The notes under the pieces are model-generated. The model saw only the letters and a list, made by a program, of their open reading frames with translations, was not told the origin of the DNA and searched no databases. From contig SHZZ01000020.1 of NCBI GenBank assembly GCA_009692005.1, positions 1 through 56,382 of the forward strand: DNA of 56,382 nt, in the 5' to 3' direction. Below are positions 15,972 through 24,943 of the stretch, piece by piece; the first letter of the stretch is position 1, and each line of letters starts with the position of its first letter. A program made the translations under genes and the position numbers. The DNA comes from Gemmataceae bacterium (GTDB taxonomy: Bacteria > Planctomycetota > Planctomycetia > Gemmatales > Gemmataceae).

Positions 15972-17519
15972 ATGACCTCTCCTCCTCTAAACCACCGCAC
16001 CTGGTTGCCAAAAACCGGCTTGCTGATCAGCTTGCTGGCCATCATTGGCAGCTACTTCGTCCCCGCCGATTATCCTCCCTTCGTCGGTGTGGCTGTCATC
16101 ACCGTGGGCGTTTACCTCGCGCTGCTGATCACCGCCGTCTGGTGGCTCTTCTTTTCGCGCTTCCCCTGGGCCCGGCGCATTGTCGTCCTGGCCGCCGTCA
16201 TCGCCCTCCGTTACGCTCTCATTCGCGAAGTCGATTATTCAGGCGATGTGGTCCCGCGCTATATCTTCCGCTGGGAGGCAGATCGCAACGCCCTGGTGGA
16301 GGCAGACCGGGCCAAGCACGAGGAAAGGGGCAAGGAAATTCGCGCTGAAGCAGGGGCGGATGATTATCCCAGCTACAGAAACCGCAATCTGGATGCCGCC
16401 GCAACGGGCCCGGAATTGCAAACCGATTGGACCAAGCCCCCGCGGCTGGTCTGGAAGCAACCCGTTGGCGGCGGCTACGCTGCCTTCGCCGTCGCTGGCG
16501 ACATCGCCGTCACCATTGAACAGCGCCGCGACTCCGAGGTCGTTGCCGCCTACGATTTCTCCACCGGTCAGGAACTCTGGACCCATTCCTGGAAAGCCCG
16601 CCAATTTGATGAAATGGGGGGCGAAGGACCGATGGCCACCCCGGCCATCGACCAAGGACGCGTTTACGCCATGGGCGGCACGGGTAAATTCCTCTGCCTC
16701 GATGTCAAAACTGGCAAACCCTTCTGGGAAAAAGATCTCCTACTCAACAATGCCAACCTGCAGTGGGGCATGAGCGCCTCGCCCCTGATTTATCAAAACC
16801 TGGTCATCGTCAACCCTGGCGAGCAGAAGAAAAAACAACTCGACCGCGCCATCCGGGCCTTTGATAAAATCACCGGCGACCCTGTCTGGTCCACCGGAAA
16901 CTCTCCCGCCGGGTACTGTTCACCCATGGTGGTCAACCTTCTCGGCCAGGAGACACTGGTCATTTTCGATGGGGAGGAAATCGCTGGCTATCAGCCGACC
17001 GATGGCAAAAAACTTTGGCAACTTCCCTGGGGCACCAACCAGGGCGTCAATGTCGCTCAGCCCATCCCTCTTGGCCAGGACAAGCTCTTCCTCTCTTCCA
17101 GCTATGGCAAAGGCTGCGGGCTCATTCAGTTGAAAAAAGAGGGCGAGCATTTCATCGCCAGCGAGGTGTGGCACAACTTCTACCTCCGCTGCAGGTTCAC
17201 CAGCCCCCTTTTGATTGACCAGCACATTTATGGCCTGGATGAAGGGGCGCTGGTTTGCCTCGATCCGGCTACTGGCCGCAGGGCCTGGAAGGGCGACCGC
17301 TACGGCCAGGGGCAGCTTCTGCGCCAGGGAAACTTGTTGCTTATTCAGGCGGAGAATGGCGACCTGGCGCTGGTGGAGGCCAGCCCCGCCGCTTTCAAGC
17401 AGGTGGCCAGATTCAAGGCCCTTTCGGGGAAAAAGACCTGGAACTGCCCCGCTCTGGCCCGCGGCTTCGCCTTCGTGCGCAACCATCATGAAATGGCCTG
17501 CTACGACTTGAGAAAATAA
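15972..17519 (+). CDS. Membrane-anchored PQQ-like beta-propeller repeat protein
   Basis: 515 residues from ATG 15972. Longer in-frame starts lie in the family 2 repeat and are artefacts. Three hydrophobic segments within residues 1-85 (LLISLLAIIGSYFV, VAVITVGVYLALLI, RIVVLAAVIALRYALI) anchor it. The rest is a beta-propeller of PQQ/WD-like blades with the repeated V-Y-x-x-x-x-x-G-x-L-x-C-L-D motif (GRVYAMGGTGKFLCLDVKTG, GALVCLDPATG). Such proteins in planctomycetes are annotated as outer-membrane-assembly-like or quinoprotein-like. No cofactor ligands can be confirmed, so enzyme activity is not claimed. Confidence 0.85.
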   Translation: MTSPPLNHRTWLPKTGLLISLLAIIGSYFVPADYPPFVGVAVITVGVYLALLITAVWWLFFSRFPWARRIVVLAAVIALRYALIREVDYSGDVVPRYIFRWEADRNALVEADRAKHEERGKEIRAEAGADDYPSYRNRNLDAAATGPELQTDWTKPPRLVWKQPVGGGYAAFAVAGDIAVTIEQRRDSEVVAAYDFSTGQELWTHSWKARQFDEMGGEGPMATPAIDQGRVYAMGGTGKFLCLDVKTGKPFWEKDLLLNNANLQWGMSASPLIYQNLVIVNPGEQKKKQLDRAIRAFDKITGDPVWSTGNSPAGYCSPMVVNLLGQETLVIFDGEEIAGYQPTDGKKLWQLPWGTNQGVNVAQPIPLGQDKLFLSSSYGKGCGLIQLKKEGEHFIASEVWHNFYLRCRFTSPLLIDQHIYGLDEGALVCLDPATGRRAWKGDRYGQGQLLRQGNLLLIQAENGDLALVEASPAAFKQVARFKALSGKKTWNCPALARGFAFVRNHHEMACYDLRK

Positions 17520-17544
17520 GTGATGGTTCGGCGGCCTTGGACGG

Positions 17545-18051
17545 TTATTCGGACCCTTCTTTTTCTTCGTACACGGCCATGGGGGCGCCTTGTCCGCGGA
17601 CGGTGTAGTTGATTTTTTCCTTCACCTTTTCCCCCGACCACAAATAAAGTGTGCTGCCATGCTGGGTCCAGCGGTTATCCCTTTTTCCAAAAGCCTCATT
17701 CAACCTTCTGGAAGCCCAGGCTTTGAAATCGTTCATGACCTTTTCCGGGGGGCAAGCGGCGGTGACGACGACATGCAAGTGATTGCTTCGGACATGAGCG
17801 GCGCGGATGCGCCATTCGCGCCGGCTGGCGACTTCTAACATGGTTTTTAAAACCACCTGCCTGCTGGGTTCATCAAGAAGGAAGTCTGGGTTTGCCATTT
17901 TCAGCTTGCTGGCCTCCACTTTAATTGGGTCTGGTTGGAGGAACTGGGCGCCGGGCTGGTTGTGCCGGTCATCGACCCAGCCGGGATCGCGGCCAGGGAG
18001 CCAGGCCCCATAGGTGGTGAAGGTGATGAAATAGGCCAGCGGATGCTCCAT
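17545..18051 (-). CDS. REP-associated tyrosine transposase (RAYT, TnpA_REP / Y1_Tnp family)
   Basis: 168 residues. The N-terminus YFITFTTYGAWLPG and the HUH-type motif RSNHLHVVV (H91, H93) identify the IS200/IS605-like Y1 transposase superfamily. The likely nucleophile is Tyr149 in EKINYTVRG. RAYTs are single-copy, domesticated relatives of TnpA that cut and rejoin REP hairpins. Directly upstream (18104-18229) lies a group of family 1 REP-like repeats, matching the RAYT plus flanking REP layout known from proteobacteria. Reading frame and key residues are intact, so the protein may be active on the repeats scattered in this genome. Confidence 0.88.
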   Translation of the reverse strand: MEHPLAYFITFTTYGAWLPGRDPGWVDDRHNQPGAQFLQPDPIKVEASKLKMANPDFLLDEPSRQVVLKTMLEVASRREWRIRAAHVRSNHLHVVVTAACPPEKVMNDFKAWASRRLNEAFGKRDNRWTQHGSTLYLWSGEKVKEKINYTVRGQGAPMAVYEEKEGSE

Positions 18052-18103
18052 CGCTATAAGGAAACAAAGACGGTGGGTAATGTCAATAAAAAGAAGGAGA
18101 AAT

Positions 18104-18229
18104 CATCCGAGCCCGAACCATCCGAGCCCGAAGCGTAAGCGACGGGTTTCTTATGACAACGGTTGAAAAAGAAGAAGATGCAACCCGTCGGTCACCCTCC
18201 GGGCTCGGATGTAGCGACGGGTTCGGATG
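18104..18229. repeat. Cluster of REP-like repeats beside the RAYT gene
   Basis: Four pieces: truncated copy 18104-18117, full copy 18119-18148 (TCCGAGCCCGAAGCGTAAGC then GACGGGTT), inverted copy 18181-18211 (CAACCCGTCGGTCACCCTCC then GGGCTCGG), and a partial copy 18212-18229. The full and inverted copies can pair across 32 bases. The cluster lies between the RAYT start and the stop of the leftward DUF1501 gene. Confidence 0.85.
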
Positions 18230-18230
18230 G

Positions 18231-19691
18231 TTACGCCAGCAGGTCCTTAATCACGCGCTGTTCCTCCACGCCGGTGAGCCGTTGCTCCAGCCCCTGAAAC
18301 TTAAAAGTAAAGCGCTGATGATCAATCCCCAGGCAATGGAGAATGGTGGCGTTCAAATCGTTGATGTGCACCGGGTTCTTGACAATGTTGTAGCTGAAGT
18401 CGTCGGTTTCGCCGTGTTCAATCCCGCCCTTGATGCCGCCGCCTGCCAGCCAAACAGAGAAGTTTCGCGGATGATGATCGCGGCCGTAGTTGTCGCGAGA
18501 GAGCGCCCCCTGGGAATAGACGGTGCGGCCGAATTCCCCGCCCCAAACCACCAGAGTTTCATCGAGAAGCCCGCGCTGCTTCAAATCCATGAGCAGCGCT
18601 GCGCAAGGCTGGTCGGTGTCGCGGCACTGGTTGCCAAGCTGATAGGGCAGCGAGCCGTGCTGGTCCCAGCCGCGGTGAAAAAGCTGCACCACGCGAACGC
18701 CCCGCTCCACCAGTTTTCTGGCCATCAGGGCGCTGTGAGCAAAAGTCCCGGAGGTGGTGACATCCTTGCCGTAGAGATCGAGAATATGCTTGGGCTCTTT
18801 GGATATATCCACCAGGTCGGGCACGCTGGCCTGCATGCGGAAGGACATTTCATACTGTGCAATGCGAGTTTGAATTTCCGGGTCGCCGAGTTGGCTGAAT
18901 TCCAATTCGTTGAGTTTTCGGAGCGCCTCGAGCATGGCTTTGCGGTCGTAGCGTGAGACGCCGTCGGGGTTGCGGATGTAAAGGACAGGGTCGCCTGTAC
19001 CGCGCAGCGCCACGCCATGGAACCTGGTGGGGAGAAAGCCGCTGCTCCACATGCGGGTGAAGAGGGCCTGGCCGTTGCTGTCGCTTGGGAAGCGTGGTGT
19101 GAGTACGACAAAAGCGGGCAGGTCTTCGCAATCGCTGCCGAGGCCGTAGGCCAGCCACGAGCCGATGCAGGCCTTGCCTGGCACCTCGCTGCCGGTCATG
19201 ACGAAAGTGCAGGCCGGGTCATGGTTGATGGCGTGGGTGAAGGCGGTTTTAACGACGGCAATGTCATCGACCATGCGTGCGGTGTGGGGCAAGAGTTCGC
19301 TGTTGACCCAGCGTCCGCACTTGCCAGAGCGGGTGAATTTGAACTTGCTGGGCGCCACGGGAAAGCGCTGCTGTCCGCTGGTCATGGTGCTGAGGCGCTG
19401 CCCGCCCTGGACCGATGGGGGCAAGTCCTGGTTGAAATACTCCTCGAGCTTCGGCTTGTAATCCCAGGTGTCGATTTGTGAAGGGGCGCCATTCATGTGC
19501 AGGTAGATCAAGGCCTTGGCGGTTGGCTTGTGGTGTGGAAAACCAGGAAGGGGGTGGTGCACCTGGCCCGTGACGGCGGCCTGGGTTTTTGCCCCGAGCA
19601 TTCCCATGGCCAGTGCGCCGAGTTGCAACCCGCCAGCGCCCAGGAAGGCCCGCCTTTCCAGGTGACGCGCTCTTTCCATCAACGGATTCAT
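18231..19691 (-). CDS. DUF1501 domain protein (sulfatase-like fold, planctomycete secreted)
   Basis: 486 residues from ATG 19691 (GGAG seven bases upstream). The N-terminus has [19 protein letters not shown], a Tat-like signal with the R-R pair displaced from consensus. The body is DUF1501: [58 protein letters not shown], and [17 protein letters not shown]. The fold is related to alkaline phosphatase/sulfatase enzymes. It is almost always paired with a DUF1549/DUF1553 protein, as here, with only 18 bases between the genes. Reaction not established. Likely periplasmic. Confidence 0.92.
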   Translation of the reverse strand: MNPLMERARHLERRAFLGAGGLQLGALAMGMLGAKTQAAVTGQVHHPLPGFPHHKPTAKALIYLHMNGAPSQIDTWDYKPKLEEYFNQDLPPSVQGGQRLSTMTSGQQRFPVAPSKFKFTRSGKCGRWVNSELLPHTARMVDDIAVVKTAFTHAINHDPACTFVMTGSEVPGKACIGSWLAYGLGSDCEDLPAFVVLTPRFPSDSNGQALFTRMWSSGFLPTRFHGVALRGTGDPVLYIRNPDGVSRYDRKAMLEALRKLNELEFSQLGDPEIQTRIAQYEMSFRMQASVPDLVDISKEPKHILDLYGKDVTTSGTFAHSALMARKLVERGVRVVQLFHRGWDQHGSLPYQLGNQCRDTDQPCAALLMDLKQRGLLDETLVVWGGEFGRTVYSQGALSRDNYGRDHHPRNFSVWLAGGGIKGGIEHGETDDFSYNIVKNPVHINDLNATILHCLGIDHQRFTFKFQGLEQRLTGVEEQRVIKDLLA

Positions 19692-19709
19692 GCCTCGCTC
19701 CAATTCTTG

Positions 19710-22700
19710 TCAGTTGCGGGTGATGGTTTCATCCAGGTTAAATAGCAAATTGGCCAGCAGCGCGTGCGCGGCCAGCAGCGGTTCGTCTAGCCCCGCTTTG
19801 GTCTTGGCTTCGCCGACGCGAAGAAGCGCGGCTGCTGCGGCCGGGTCGCTCTGGTAGCGTTTCCAATGCCGGGCCAACTGCTCCTGAAATATTTCAAGCT
19901 CGATGGCAGCCGGTTCTCGGGCCAGCGCCAGGCGGAAAGCAAAACGGATTCTCTGCTCTGCGGTCTGGCCCCCTTCCAGGAGCATGCGTTCGGCCAATTT
20001 TTTGGCCGCTTCAAAATGCTGCACATCGTTCAAAAGTTGCAAAGCCTGCAAGGGGGTGTTGCTGCGTTCGCGCTTGGCGCAGAAGGCCTCGCGGTTGGGG
20101 GCGTCGAAGTTGGCCATGAAGGGGGCGGGAGCGGTGCGCTTGATAAAGACATAGACGCTTCGGCGGTAGAGGTTGCCACCTTTGTCTTGCTTGTAGGAGC
20201 TGGTGTTCGAGCCGGTGAAGCCAACCGGTTCCCAAATGTTGGGTGGTTGATAGGGCATGGACCCGCGTCCGCCCATGGTCAAGTCGATCAAGCCGCTGGC
20301 GAAGAGGACATTATCGCGGATCTGCTCGGCATCAAGTCGGAGTCGCGGCCCGCGTGCCAGGAGGCGGTTCTCCGGGTCGGCCTTGAGTCGCTCTGGGGTG
20401 ACGCGGGCGTGGCGTTTAAAAGCCTCGGAGAGGACCATCTTCCTGAGAAGATTACGAACATCCCATTTATCTTCTATAAAGGAACTGGCCAGGTAATCGA
20501 GTAGTTCGGGGTGGCTGGGGAGTTCGCCCTGGGCGCCGAAATCCCCGCTCGATTTCACCAGCCCGGCGCCAAACACCTGCTGCCAGAAGCGGTTGACAAT
20601 GACTCGAGAAGTCAGCGGGTTGGCCGGATCGACGAGCCAGTTGGCCAGGTCGAGGCGGGTGGCGCGGGCCCCGTTTCTTTTCATGGGCGGCAGAAAAGCG
20701 GGCGTGCCAGGCTCCACTTTTTCCCCGGGTTTGCTGTATTCCCCACGCAGCATGACGAAGCTTTGCCGGGGCGAGGGCAAGTCGCGGAAGATGAACGATC
20801 CGGGAGAGGCAGCCTCGGCAGCAAGGCGCGACTTTTCCAAATCCGCCAATTCTTTGCGCTTCACGGAGAACTCTTGCGCTGATTTCTCGCTGACAAAGGC
20901 CAGGTAATAGGCGAGCAGGCGCGGCGAGTCTTTCCCTTCTTTAAGTAAGCGGGCCAGCTCGGGATCGAGGCCGGCAACCTCGCGGCCCAACATTTGCTTG
21001 CGCCAGGCGGTGAACGATTGCTTGGGGTCGCAGGCGGGGCTGCTGTTACCCAGGATGCCTGCCTTGTCCCAGAAGACCACGCCACCATGCTGGGTCAGGG
21101 CGAAGCCGGTAACCTGGTCGCCTGACTTGAGACCGATGGTTTCAGAAGAAACCTCCAGCCTGGCCCACTTGCCTGCCTGGGGAAGCGGCCCCATCTTCAC
21201 GCGCTCGGTCGTCCCGGCGGCGCCCCAGGGAATGATGTCGTAATCGCCCCAGACGGCGCGGTGCTTCCAGTCCCCTTTTAAATACTGCAGCATCAAGGCC
21301 TTCGGCTCTTTGCCCGGCTGGATGAATACATAAGCGAAGAGTTTGCCCCCGGATGGAATCGTCATGGGGGGCATGTTCTCGCAGACATCTTGGGCTAGGC
21401 CGCTGTCATCGCGGCGCAGCGCCTTCTCGCCACTGAACACTTTGCCTTTCTTGGCATCAACATAATTGGTGGGCTGGCCCAACGCAAAGACGCGGCTGCC
21501 TTGGGGAAATGCGTCGTCGAACCAGACATTCTCGGTTTCCTTGGGCAGTGTTCCGGGCGGAGCGCTGGCCGGGTCGGCATAGACCAGGCCAACCCCGGCG
21601 CTTTCCATCTTTTTTCTCAACGCCGATATTTCCACATCGATGGCTGCGACCTTTTTCGCGTACTCGGCCCCTTTCAATTTGATGTTCGGCGCGGTCAGCA
21701 GGGAGTTGCCATCCAGCGCTGGGCCCGCCGACGAATGGAAAAAGGCATACAGCGAGTAGTAGTCCTTCGCGGTTAATGGGTCAAACTTGTGGTCATGGCA
21801 AACGCTGCAGCCGCCCGTCAGGCCGAGCCAGACTTCCATCATCGTTGAGGTGCGATCGACGGCGTTGCGGAATATCCACTCTTCGTTGATCGACCCGCCT
21901 TCGCTCGTGGTCACATTGCAGCGGTTGAAACCGGTGGCCAGCAACTGGCTTTCTTTGGCATTGGGCAGCAAGTCCCCCGCGATTTGTTCAATGGTGAAAC
22001 GGTCGAACGGCAGATTGCCATTGAAGGCCTGAATGACCCAGTCGCGGTAGGCCCACATCTGCCTTTCGTTGTCGAGATGCAGTCCGTGTGTGTCGGCGTA
22101 GCGGGCGGCGTCCAGCCAATGCCGGGCCATCTCTTCACCGTGCCGCGGCGAGCCGAAGTACCTATCCACCATTCGCTCATAGGCGCCCGCTGCCTTGTCG
22201 TTCAAATACTGATCGAGTTCCGGAAGGGTGGGGGGAAGCCCGGTGAGGGTGAAGGCCACCCGCCGAATGAGGGTCTCCGGCGAGGCGGGCGGGTTGGCAG
22301 AAAGGTTTTCTTTTTGCAGCCGGGCATTAATAAAGGAGTCAATGGGATTGCCCAAGGCCGTTGGCCGCGCCACCGTTTCAAACGACCAGTGGTTTTCGTA
22401 CTTGGCGCCGGCGGCGATCCACGCTTCCAAAGTTTTCACTTGCTCCGGGGTAAGAACTTTTTTCACGGAAGCAGGCGGCATGCGCAATTTGGCATCGGGC
22501 GACTTCACCCGCTTCAACATTTCACTTTTGCCTGGGTCGCCTGGGTGAATGGCCTGCAAGCCGGAGGCGGCGGCGGCGGTGGCGCCAGCGAACTGGTCCA
22601 GGCGCAAGTCGCCTTTCTTTTTCCCCTGGCCATGGCAGGAAAAACAGGCGTCGGCCAGGATGGGGCGGATATCGCCATTGAACCGCGGGCCCTTTTCTTC

Positions 22701-22763
22701 CCCCACAGCCGGGGAAAGGAACAAACCCGTTGTCATCAGAGCGGCCAAAACATACCGGAGCAT
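19710..22763 (-). CDS. PSCyt1-DUF1549-DUF1553 planctomycete cytochrome c-like protein
   Basis: 1017 residues from ATG 22763. Signal peptide, then PSCyt1 with a c-type heme motif CFSCH near residue 40 (ILADACFSCHGQGKKKGDLRLD). Next comes DUF1549/PSCyt2 (FINARLQKENL, RRVAFTLTGLPPT, HWLDAARYADTHG and a second candidate heme motif CSVCH in GGCSVCHDHKFDP). The C-terminal half is DUF1553/PSD1 (NRFWQQVFGAGLVKSSGDFG, RLDAEQIRDNVLFASGL, PLQALQLLND). A carbohydrate-binding-like insert is plausible in the middle. These proteins are hallmarks of planctomycetes and are suspected to act on polysaccharides with redox partners. First gene of an operon with the DUF1501 protein. Confidence 0.94.
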   Translation of the reverse strand: MLRYVLAALMTTGLFLSPAVGEEKGPRFNGDIRPILADACFSCHGQGKKKGDLRLDQFAGATAAAASGLQAIHPGDPGKSEMLKRVKSPDAKLRMPPASVKKVLTPEQVKTLEAWIAAGAKYENHWSFETVARPTALGNPIDSFINARLQKENLSANPPASPETLIRRVAFTLTGLPPTLPELDQYLNDKAAGAYERMVDRYFGSPRHGEEMARHWLDAARYADTHGLHLDNERQMWAYRDWVIQAFNGNLPFDRFTIEQIAGDLLPNAKESQLLATGFNRCNVTTSEGGSINEEWIFRNAVDRTSTMMEVWLGLTGGCSVCHDHKFDPLTAKDYYSLYAFFHSSAGPALDGNSLLTAPNIKLKGAEYAKKVAAIDVEISALRKKMESAGVGLVYADPASAPPGTLPKETENVWFDDAFPQGSRVFALGQPTNYVDAKKGKVFSGEKALRRDDSGLAQDVCENMPPMTIPSGGKLFAYVFIQPGKEPKALMLQYLKGDWKHRAVWGDYDIIPWGAAGTTERVKMGPLPQAGKWARLEVSSETIGLKSGDQVTGFALTQHGGVVFWDKAGILGNSSPACDPKQSFTAWRKQMLGREVAGLDPELARLLKEGKDSPRLLAYYLAFVSEKSAQEFSVKRKELADLEKSRLAAEAASPGSFIFRDLPSPRQSFVMLRGEYSKPGEKVEPGTPAFLPPMKRNGARATRLDLANWLVDPANPLTSRVIVNRFWQQVFGAGLVKSSGDFGAQGELPSHPELLDYLASSFIEDKWDVRNLLRKMVLSEAFKRHARVTPERLKADPENRLLARGPRLRLDAEQIRDNVLFASGLIDLTMGGRGSMPYQPPNIWEPVGFTGSNTSSYKQDKGGNLYRRSVYVFIKRTAPAPFMANFDAPNREAFCAKRERSNTPLQALQLLNDVQHFEAAKKLAERMLLEGGQTAEQRIRFAFRLALAREPAAIELEIFQEQLARHWKRYQSDPAAAAALLRVGEAKTKAGLDEPLLAAHALLANLLFNLDETITRN

Positions 22764-22956
22764 AAGAGGATTCCTTTTGCATGTTCCTGGTGGGAGAGTC
22801 ATTTTACCTGAGCCGAGGGGGGAAAAGGAAGGGGTGAGGGGAAAATCTACCCGAAGGTTGGCCCTTGGTTTCATAAAACGCCAGTGGAAGCGGGCTGAAC
22901 TGGCCGCCGCTGGATAGAATAAAGTACTTCTCCGCGCGCCTCCAAGGATTTCAGCC

Positions 22957-24117
22957 ATGACGGTCCCTTTCCAGGGCGGAAAACTCGGTCCGGTGGAAAG
23001 AGAAAAGCTGCAAGCCGTCTACAACCGCTTTCTCGCCAATAGGGAAGTTTACTTCGGCTACCCGGGCAACTCTCTCTTCGATTACCAGGAACTCTACCCC
23101 TTTTTGCAATTCCCGGGTAACAATTGCGGCGACCCCTTCGTCCCTTCCAATTACCAGCTCCAATCCCACGATTTGGAACGCGAAGTCCTGGCTGATTTCA
23201 TGGAGCTTACGCAAACCCGAAACGAGGACTGCTGGGGCTATGTGACCAATGGCGGCACCGAAGGCAACCTGTATGGCCTCTTCCTGGGAAGGGAGGTTTA
23301 CCCCACGGGCATCGTTTACTACTCCGAGGAAGCGCATTATTCCGTGGGGAAAATCCTGCGCCTGTTGCGTTTGCGCAGCGTTGCTGTCCGTTCTTTGCCC
23401 AAAGGGGAGATGGACCTGGAAGACTTGCGCCACACTTTGGAAGTGCACCGCGACACTCCCACCATTTTTCTGGTCAACATTGGCACGACCATGAAGGGCG
23501 CCATCGACAATGTTGCCGGCATCAAGTCACTGGCCAGGGAAATGGGGATCGACAAGCATTACCTTCATGCCGACGCCGCCCTCAGCGGCATGATCCTGCC
23601 CTTTGTGGAAAAGCCGCCGCCGTGGAATTTTTCCGCCGGCATCGACAGTATCGCCATCAGCGGGCACAAATTCATCGGCGCCCCCATTCCCTGCGGCATT
23701 GTCCTGGCAAAAAGAGAATGGATCAGCCGCATGGCCCGCTCGGTGGAATATATCGGCAGCATCGATGACACCATTTCCGGCTCGCGAAACGCTTTTTCCC
23801 CACTCCTTTTGTGGTATGCTTTAAGAAAAGCGGGCAAGGAGGGGTTTCGCCAATGGGTGAGGGAGTGCTTCCGCCTGGCCGACTATGCCATTGATCGCCT
23901 GCGGGGGTTGGGGAAGAATGCCTGGCGCAATGAGCATTCCATCACCGTGGTTTTTGACCGACCCACGGAGGCCATCTGGAAGAAATGGCAGATCGCGGTC
24001 GATCATGACATCGCTCACTTGGTGATTTTGCCCCATGTCGATACCTGCCGCATCGACCGGCTGATGGAGGACCTGGCAAACGATTCGCTCCCTGTTCGCC
24101 AAGGAGAAAAACTATGA
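22957..24117 (+). CDS. hdc: Histidine decarboxylase, PLP-dependent
   Basis: 386 residues. Group II PLP decarboxylase close to the bacterial PLP-type histidine decarboxylases (EC 4.1.1.22): early FGYPGNSLFDYQ, GYVTNGGTEGNLYGL, EEAHYSVGKI (ring-stacking His127), HADAALSG (Asp206 to pyridine N) and ISGHKFIG (Schiff-base Lys238). Length is typical (about 380). It would convert L-histidine to histamine and CO2; serine decarboxylases of this subgroup are an alternative. The gene overlaps by ATGA the start of a two-ACT-domain protein, an arrangement that suggests amino-acid feedback control. TAGAAT at 22914-22919 is a possible -10 element. Confidence 0.88.
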   Translation: MTVPFQGGKLGPVEREKLQAVYNRFLANREVYFGYPGNSLFDYQELYPFLQFPGNNCGDPFVPSNYQLQSHDLEREVLADFMELTQTRNEDCWGYVTNGGTEGNLYGLFLGREVYPTGIVYYSEEAHYSVGKILRLLRLRSVAVRSLPKGEMDLEDLRHTLEVHRDTPTIFLVNIGTTMKGAIDNVAGIKSLAREMGIDKHYLHADAALSGMILPFVEKPPPWNFSAGIDSIAISGHKFIGAPIPCGIVLAKREWISRMARSVEYIGSIDDTISGSRNAFSPLLLWYALRKAGKEGFRQWVRECFRLADYAIDRLRGLGKNAWRNEHSITVVFDRPTEAIWKKWQIAVDHDIAHLVILPHVDTCRIDRLMEDLANDSLPVRQGEKL

Positions 24118-24521
24118 AGCAGATCCTGGTTTATTGCAAGAATCAGTTGGGGTTGGTTCAGCTAATCACGGAGAAACTCGGAGAGGCCGGCGTCAATATC
24201 GAGTTCATGGACGCCGAGTCGGTTGAGGAGTCGGTGGTGGTGGTGATGAAAGTGGATCAGGCGGAGCTGGCGATGTCGGCGCTGAGTACGGTTCCCTGCC
24301 ATGTGCTAACCGAGGAATCGATCGTGGTGAAGCTGGAGGACAAGCCAGGAGAGATGGCGCGGCTGTTGAAACGCTTTAGCGCCGCCGGCATTGACCTGCA
24401 CAGCGTGCGGGTGTTGCAAAAAAGCGGGGGTAAAGTGTTTGTTGCCATCGGCACTCGGCGCACGCCCGAGGTCATCGGCCTGGTGCGCGACCTGCTGGTC
24501 GGGTCGGAAGGGTTTAATTAG
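24114..24521 (+). CDS. Tandem ACT-domain amino-acid-binding protein
   Basis: 135 residues, ATG 24114 inside the hdc stop. Two ACT domains: residues 3-65 (VYCKNQLGLVQLITEKLGEA then GVNIEFMDAE) and 67-132 (VVKLEDKPGEMARLLKRFSA then AGIDLHSVRV). The second holds a conserved ligand-loop pattern (D-K-P-G-E-M). ACT pairs bind amino acids and control enzymes or transcription. No catalytic or DNA-binding domain is attached, so it likely acts on its coupled partner, the decarboxylase, or on a target elsewhere. It is convergent with the next gene, the stop codons lying one base apart. Confidence 0.9.
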   Translation: MKQILVYCKNQLGLVQLITEKLGEAGVNIEFMDAESVEESVVVVMKVDQAELAMSALSTVPCHVLTEESIVVKLEDKPGEMARLLKRFSAAGIDLHSVRVLQKSGGKVFVAIGTRRTPEVIGLVRDLLVGSEGFN

Positions 24522-24522
24522 C

Positions 24523-24933
24523 TCAATCGATTTTAAATAGATCGAAGAAGAAGATGACGGCGGCCCTGCGGGGGTCGACCCCGCGCGCCGACCCGACCAA
24601 GCTGCCGTTCTTGCGCACATCGCCGTCTGATTCGATTTTCCCCACGATGGAACCGTTTTTTCTCACCGTGCCATCCGACCCCACACTCCCCACCAGACTG
24701 CCGTTTATCCGGATCGACCCGCCGCTTTCGATCTTCCCCTTCAGGCTGCCGTTCACGCGGATGGCGCCATCTTTTTCAAACCTCCCCTTGGTGCTGCCGT
24801 TAATACGCACCGTGCCATCGCTTTCCACTTTCCCCACCATGGATCCCATGTAGCGGAGATCGCCAGAGAAAAGAGGGGTGGAATTAAGCAGGAAGAAAAG
24901 GCAAACGACGGCTTGAATAAAAAGGGTTTTCAT
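24523..24933 (-). CDS. Secreted repeat protein (GKIESDGTVRKNGS-type beta repeats)
   Basis: 136 residues. Signal peptide, then five or more imperfect tandem units of about 18 residues with the pattern G-x-[IV]-x-x-[DG]-G-x-[IV]-R-x-N-G-S (for example GKIESDGDVRKNGSLVGS). Regular short beta strands with G-S turns suggest a small beta-solenoid or propeller-like disc, similar to small repeat proteins seen in Bacteroidetes and planctomycetes. The last 17 residues are non-repetitive and hydrophobic. Exported and probably structural or ligand-binding. Function unknown. Confidence 0.75.
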   Translation of the reverse strand: MKTLFIQAVVCLFFLLNSTPLFSGDLRYMGSMVGKVESDGTVRINGSTKGRFEKDGAIRVNGSLKGKIESGGSIRINGSLVGSVGSDGTVRKNGSIVGKIESDGDVRKNGSLVGSARGVDPRRAAVIFFFDLFKID

Positions 24934-24943
24934 GGCTTGGGTC

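Noticed and set aside
24555-24850. Possible CRISPR-like array
   Set aside because: The regular spacing comes from a protein repeat in an open reading frame; no constant direct repeat with unique spacers.
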